This document shows positions 7,164 to 10,485 of a stretch of DNA of 10,485 bases, one piece after another. Numbering within the stretch: position 1 is the first letter of the stretch; each line of letters opens with the position of its first letter. Position numbers and translations under genes: made by a program. The notes under the pieces are model-generated. The model was not told the DNA's origin and did no database searches. It saw only the letters and a list, made by a program, of their open reading frames with translations. This DNA is from Clostridia bacterium (lineage in GTDB: Bacteria; Bacillota; Clostridia; Christensenellales; Borkfalkiaceae): contig JAFVOV010000114.1 in assembly GCA_017505675.1 (NCBI GenBank), positions 1 through 10,485 on the forward strand. The letters run 5' to 3'.

Positions 7164-8723
7164 TTAATCAGCAATTAACTGACTTGGGGTTACACCTGCG
7201 TTAGTGCAAATTTGATTCCAGTTTTCTACCCAATACGCTTTTTCTTCTGCCCAGAAATCAGCCGCAGTTTGCATTTGAGCAGAGTTATTAGAATAAGTAA
7301 GTTTTTCTATAGGGTGATGTTCGTTAGTCCAAAGTTTATCAAGACCGCCGTTATAGAAAATCTTTTTATCCATACTAGTTCTTACCAAAGTTGCCGTTTT
7401 AACTACACCGTTAACTTGTTGCTTAAATTTAGACCAATTAGAAGTATTTAAATTCGGTTCTGCGCTGTACGTTAAATCAGAGAAAGTTTGGTCTGTTTCT
7501 TGAACAAGTTTCATTGTGCTGTCTTTATAATAAAATTCAAGGAATTTAAGCGCGCCTTCTTTTGCAATCGAGTATTTAGGAATAAAAATATCAGACGGAC
7601 GGCTTATATAATGGATACTTCTTGCAGTAGCGATAATATCAACTATTTTTTCTCCGCCAACTTCTTGTTGCCCTACAACGTCAACCATCGCTTGTTCGTC
7701 TGCTTCTAAAGTTTTTCCGTCAACGTAATCTACGAATATACGTAATTGGTCTTCGTCAATTCCAAGTTTAGTACCAAGCGCAGAAAGAACGGGCGTTTTC
7801 ATAAGGCGTACGTCAATATCCTTTTTGCTACTATTCATTTCATTTTCCACCCAACTACCGTTAGGCATAATAACTCCGTTTCCGTTAAGGAAGTTAGTTT
7901 GCGCTTCGGTGTGGTCAAAGTTATTAGTAGACGTTACAGTTCTACCAAGTTTTGAAAGCAATGGTTCTAAAACAGCGTACGCTTCTTCCCTACCCTTACT
8001 TTCGGTAATAGCGCGGTAATCGTTAGCGTAGCGGTTGCCTTGAGCATCAGTATAAATACCGTTCCACATATCGTAGAACACATTAAGCCCTTCATATTGC
8101 GCTACCCAAGATTCATGAAGATAATACCAATAATGTTTATAATGCACGAACGGGATTTGACCTGCATTTTGAATTTCTAAAACCACGTCTATAAGTTCGT
8201 CAGTGGTTCTTGGTTCTTCAAGTTGATTTCCGTCCACATCTTTAAACAAATTATAATTATAGAATAGCCCGGTTATAGACCCCGTTACGCCAAGTAATGA
8301 GTAGATTTCCCCATCTTCAGGGCGCGCTATAGTAGCAAACTCACCCAACTTTTGTTGAATAGTAAGTCCGTTTTCACCATCTGGTTTAGTATTTGCAATA
8401 AAATTGCCAAGCGGTTCTAAATATTGCGTATACGCGTTCCTTGTTTCAAGCGAAGCGAAATAAAGGTCTGCGGTATTATTTTGTGGGTCTAAATGCAAAT
8501 CGTCAACGTTGTTTTCTGCAGACGAATTTATAACCACGTTATATTCGGGGTATGCTTTTTCAAATTCTTGCTCTAAAATAGACATAGTATTAGAGCCGTA
8601 ACCCGAAGCCCAATGAACAATTTCAATATCAGTTGCAGTATTTGGCGCTTTGCCTGCTTTACAGCCGACTGCCCCACCGAATACTAAAAGACCTGATAGA
8701 ACGATACATAAAAATTTTTTCAT
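7164..8723 (-). CDS. Extracellular sugar-binding lipoprotein of the ABC importer (SBP_bac_1/8-like)
   Basis: Predicted to catch the sugar outside the membrane and hand it to the two permeases encoded just upstream. The N-terminus is a lipoprotein signal: basic MKK, a hydrophobic run, then AVGC with Cys-21 as the lipidated residue. The mature part starts with the family pattern IEIVHWASGYGSN (33-45), then EQEFEKAYPEYNVVI (51-65), typical of strand-helix-strand at the start of cluster B/D binding proteins. FLNGNGVIMPNGSW (278-291) matches the family's G-x-x-A/I-M-x-x-G-S/T-W region. At 519 residues it is longer than the common 400-450. An acidic insert lies near 320-360, and an aromatic-rich patch (HYKHYWYYLHESW, 194-206) may stack on sugar rings. 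The ATG at 8723 has AGGAG 9 bases upstream. The gap to the permease gene (23 bases) is the largest in the operon and AT-rich, but holds no convincing promoter. Role firm, ligand unknown. Confidence 0.93.
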   Translation of the reverse strand: MKKFLCIVLSGLLVFGGAVGCKAGKAPNTATDIEIVHWASGYGSNTMSILEQEFEKAYPEYNVVINSSAENNVDDLHLDPQNNTADLYFASLETRNAYTQYLEPLGNFIANTKPDGENGLTIQQKLGEFATIARPEDGEIYSLLGVTGSITGLFYNYNLFKDVDGNQLEEPRTTDELIDVVLEIQNAGQIPFVHYKHYWYYLHESWVAQYEGLNVFYDMWNGIYTDAQGNRYANDYRAITESKGREEAYAVLEPLLSKLGRTVTSTNNFDHTEAQTNFLNGNGVIMPNGSWVENEMNSSKKDIDVRLMKTPVLSALGTKLGIDEDQLRIFVDYVDGKTLEADEQAMVDVVGQQEVGGEKIVDIIATARSIHYISRPSDIFIPKYSIAKEGALKFLEFYYKDSTMKLVQETDQTFSDLTYSAEPNLNTSNWSKFKQQVNGVVKTATLVRTSMDKKIFYNGGLDKLWTNEHHPIEKLTYSNNSAQMQTAADFWAEEKAYWVENWNQICTNAGVTPSQLIAD

Positions 8724-8746
8724 GAATTTAATCTCCTATAAAATTT

Positions 8747-9610
8747 TTATCCTTTAATCCCGCCAAACGTTACGTTTGCGAGAATTTTTTTATGGAAAAA
8801 TACAAATAGCATCAACGGCGGAATACTAGAAAGCACCGTTGCCGCAATTAGAATATGTTTGGTTGCTCGCATTGTGGTTGTCGTTTGGAACAAATATATG
8901 CCCGTTGCCAAAGTCGGCATTGACGGCCAGTATAAAAGCGAAGTGTTTACGTCGTTCCAAACGGCTATAAGTTGCAAAATCCATAAAGCAGAAGCCGTGC
9001 CCATAGCCATAGGCATCATAACTTTAAGCATTATTGTATAATGCCCTGCGCCGTCTATTTTAGCCGCTTCCATATAAGTGCTACTAGTATTGTTAAAGCA
9101 AGAAAGCATATATAAAAAGTTTCCGCCAAAGCATCCTATTCTTGAAATCATAAGCGTAGGCGAATCTATCATTCCAAGTGATGAATAAAGCCTATAGGTA
9201 GATGCAGTAGAACCTATGATAGGTAACGTCATAACAACCACGTTTACCGCAACTAAAACGTTTCTACCCGGAAAACGGTATTTTGATACGACGTACGCCA
9301 AAATTGCAGAACCTGCTATTGATAAAAACGGTCCAACAATTACCATAATAAGCGAGTTCCCTATCATGCCTATCATATTAACCCCGCGAACTTCAAGTAT
9401 TGTAAACGCCTGAACGAAGTTTTCAAACAACCATTCTTTTGGGAGCGCAAACGGAGTCATTACTATTTCATCTTGAGTTTTAAGCCCTGCAAGTATTGCC
9501 CAACCGTAAGATAAAACGTAACTTGCTACGAATATCCCCATAACCACGCTTGCTATTATTAAAACCGCTATTTCACTTTTTGAGCGTCTTTTAAATAAAT
9601 TCTTTTTCAT
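8747..9610 (-). CDS. Carbohydrate ABC transporter permease, UgpE/LacG type
   Basis: Second channel subunit of the sugar importer. The 287-residue length is normal for the family. Hydrophobic segments lie near residues 13-35, 83-107, 115-135, 155-172, 199-217 and 253-275, giving the usual six. A basic N-terminus (MKKNLFKRRSK) precedes the first segment. The cytoplasmic EAA loop that docks the ATPase is textbook: EAAKIDGAG at 181-189, followed by the downstream Pro-200. The C-terminal end VTFGGIKG resembles the GxxKG-type tail common in this subfamily. The ATG at 9610 follows GGAG at a 7-base spacing and lies 11 bases after the stop of the partner permease. No ATPase gene follows; such importers often use a shared MsmX/UgpC-type ATPase encoded elsewhere (known for the family, not shown here). 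The gene is intact and the call is firm; the substrate is open. Confidence 0.96.
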   Translation of the reverse strand: MKKNLFKRRSKSEIAVLIIASVVMGIFVASYVLSYGWAILAGLKTQDEIVMTPFALPKEWLFENFVQAFTILEVRGVNMIGMIGNSLIMVIVGPFLSIAGSAILAYVVSKYRFPGRNVLVAVNVVVMTLPIIGSTASTYRLYSSLGMIDSPTLMISRIGCFGGNFLYMLSCFNNTSSTYMEAAKIDGAGHYTIMLKVMMPMAMGTASALWILQLIAVWNDVNTSLLYWPSMPTLATGIYLFQTTTTMRATKHILIAATVLSSIPPLMLFVFFHKKILANVTFGGIKG

Positions 9611-9624
9611 ACCCGCTCTCCTTA
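9611..9624 (-). promoter_or_regulatory. Stop codon/Shine-Dalgarno overlap between the two permease genes
   Basis: On the minus strand the junction reads TAAGGAGAGCGGGT followed by ATG. The last two bases of the upstream stop form part of the AAGGAG ribosome site (9618-9623), with a 7-base spacer to the start. This supports the start at 9610 and suggests coupled translation of the two permeases, which are needed in equal amounts. Confidence 0.8.
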
Positions 9625-10485
9625 ATACTCAACGTTTTCTACTTTTTCAAGTAAATACTTAACTACAAATACTACGGGGAGAGTAAGCACGGTAAGCACA
9701 AGCCCTATAGCCGAACTATAATTATAAGTTTGTGAAGTTTCCGCCTTGCCGTAAACTTGGGTAAATAAATAATAACCTAGCGTTTGTGTGCTATTATCTG
9801 GACCGCCACCCGTCAACAACAGGATTTGCCCGTCCGCAGTAAATATTCCCATCAAACTCATTAGCCACACGGTAGATACGGTAGGCCACACTAGCGGAAC
9901 GATAACCTTAATAAGTTCTTGATACCATTTAATACCGTCAATTTGCCCTACTTCAATAAGGTCGTATGGTATACGGGTAAGCGTACCAGAATATAAAACG
10001 AAATTCCCTGCAACGCCAAACCATACGGAATACGCCATAACAGTACCTAAAGCGTACCTACTATCCCCCAAAAGGTCAGGGACGTAATCTAACCCACCTA
10101 TGAATTGAACTATTTGAGCAACAGGCCCTTTTACAGAAACCACTTCCTTAAAAATCGTAGTCCACACAACTGCAGAAAGAACGGAAGGAATGAAGAACAA
10201 AATTCTATAAATTTTGTATCCCGGTACTTTTTTATAAAGGAAGTAAGACGTCATAAAAGATATCGGAAACAATATTTGCCCTAAAATAAAAAAGCCAAAA
10301 GTATGTTTGGTTGCGTCCCAAAGATTTACACCCGTGGTAGCGTGCAACCTATCCCAAATATTTGAAAAGTTCTGAAATGTCCAGTATACTTCACCTGAAG
10401 AAGTATCCCTTAATTGAAAAGCCATTAAGATAGATTGAAAATTACAAAAAATATAAAACACTACGAATACGCTTAATTGTATTAC
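9622..10485 (-). CDS. Carbohydrate ABC transporter permease, UgpA/LacF type (5' end outside window)
   Basis: Inner-membrane subunit of a CUT1-type sugar importer, predicted to pair with the next permease to form the channel. The reading frame stays open through the right edge, so the gene is partial. A GTG at 10461 could be taken as a start, but eight more in-frame codons (VIQLSVFV) precede it and extend the first hydrophobic segment, so the true start lies outside. Numbering from that GTG, further membrane segments lie near 54-76, 86-106, 138-158, 190-208 and 250-270. The ABC-ATPase contact loop near 163-190 reads RIPYDLIEVGQIDG, with EVG in place of the usual EAA, followed by the conserved Gly. 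LFFIPSVLSAVVW (88-100) and LLTGGGPDNSTQTLGYY (215-231) are hallmark stretches of this family. The TAA stop overlaps the Shine-Dalgarno site of the next permease gene. Family assignment is firm; the sugar is unknown. Confidence 0.95.
   Translation of the reverse strand, partial: VIQLSVFVVFYIFCNFQSILMAFQLRDTSSGEVYWTFQNFSNIWDRLHATTGVNLWDATKHTFGFFILGQILFPISFMTSYFLYKKVPGYKIYRILFFIPSVLSAVVWTTIFKEVVSVKGPVAQIVQFIGGLDYVPDLLGDSRYALGTVMAYSVWFGVAGNFVLYSGTLTRIPYDLIEVGQIDGIKWYQELIKVIVPLVWPTVSTVWLMSLMGIFTADGQILLLTGGGPDNSTQTLGYYLFTQVYGKAETSQTYNYSSAIGLVLTVLTLPVVFVVKYLLEKVENVEY

Noticed and set aside
8724..8749. AT-rich inverted repeat between the second permease and the binding-protein gene as a terminator or promoter
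   Set aside because: The stem is all A/T and only about six pairs, without a T-run after a GC stem, and no spaced -35/-10 pair is visible. It is more simply the leader holding the AGGAG site.
10459..10461. GTG as the start of the first permease gene
   Set aside because: The frame is open to the window edge, the upstream codons encode more hydrophobic residues that extend membrane segment 1, and no ribosome site precedes the GTG. The gene is treated as partial.

Overview
The window holds a tightly packed stretch of one operon, read entirely on the minus strand, so transcription runs from the right edge to the left edge. It has seven genes and no gap longer than 23 bases between them. No promoter is visible: the first gene (an ABC permease) runs off the right edge, so the operon starts outside the window. 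No clear terminator is seen in the 59 bases after the last gene. There are no RNA genes, mobile elements or CRISPR arrays.

Organism: GC content is moderate to low (roughly 40% by eye). Shine-Dalgarno sites of the GGAG type are strong. Three proteins have Gram-positive-style lipoprotein signals, and nothing resembles SusC/SusD or another outer-membrane system. This points to a Bacillota, probably an uncultured Clostridia-type (gut-like) bacterium. That is an inference from style, not from a marker gene.

Layout in order of transcription: (1) 10485-9622, first sugar ABC permease (UgpA type, N-terminus cut off by the window); (2) 9610-8747, second sugar ABC permease (UgpE type); (3) 8723-7164, a large extracellular solute-binding lipoprotein; (4) 7151-5529, a secreted or membrane-anchored two-domain beta-sandwich protein resembling LamG/DUF1080-type folds; (5) 5513-4143, a TIM-barrel glycoside-hydrolase-like lipoprotein; (6) 4132-2702, a full-length paralogue of (5) with no signal peptide, so predicted cytoplasmic; (7) 2687-60, an 875-residue multidomain lipoprotein ending in two close and one divergent copy of a ~169-residue module.

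How they may work together: the set looks like a Gram-positive polysaccharide- or glycoconjugate-utilisation locus. Surface proteins (4), (5) and (7) would bind or trim a glycan, the binding protein and the two permeases would import the product, and the cytosolic paralogue (6) would finish the degradation. No ATPase is present, as is common for CUT1 importers that share a MsmX-type ATPase. The most notable items are the glycoside-hydrolase-like pair, which I cannot place in a named family and which is split between surface and cytosol, and the recently duplicated module of the 875-residue lipoprotein. The substrate cannot be read from the sequence.
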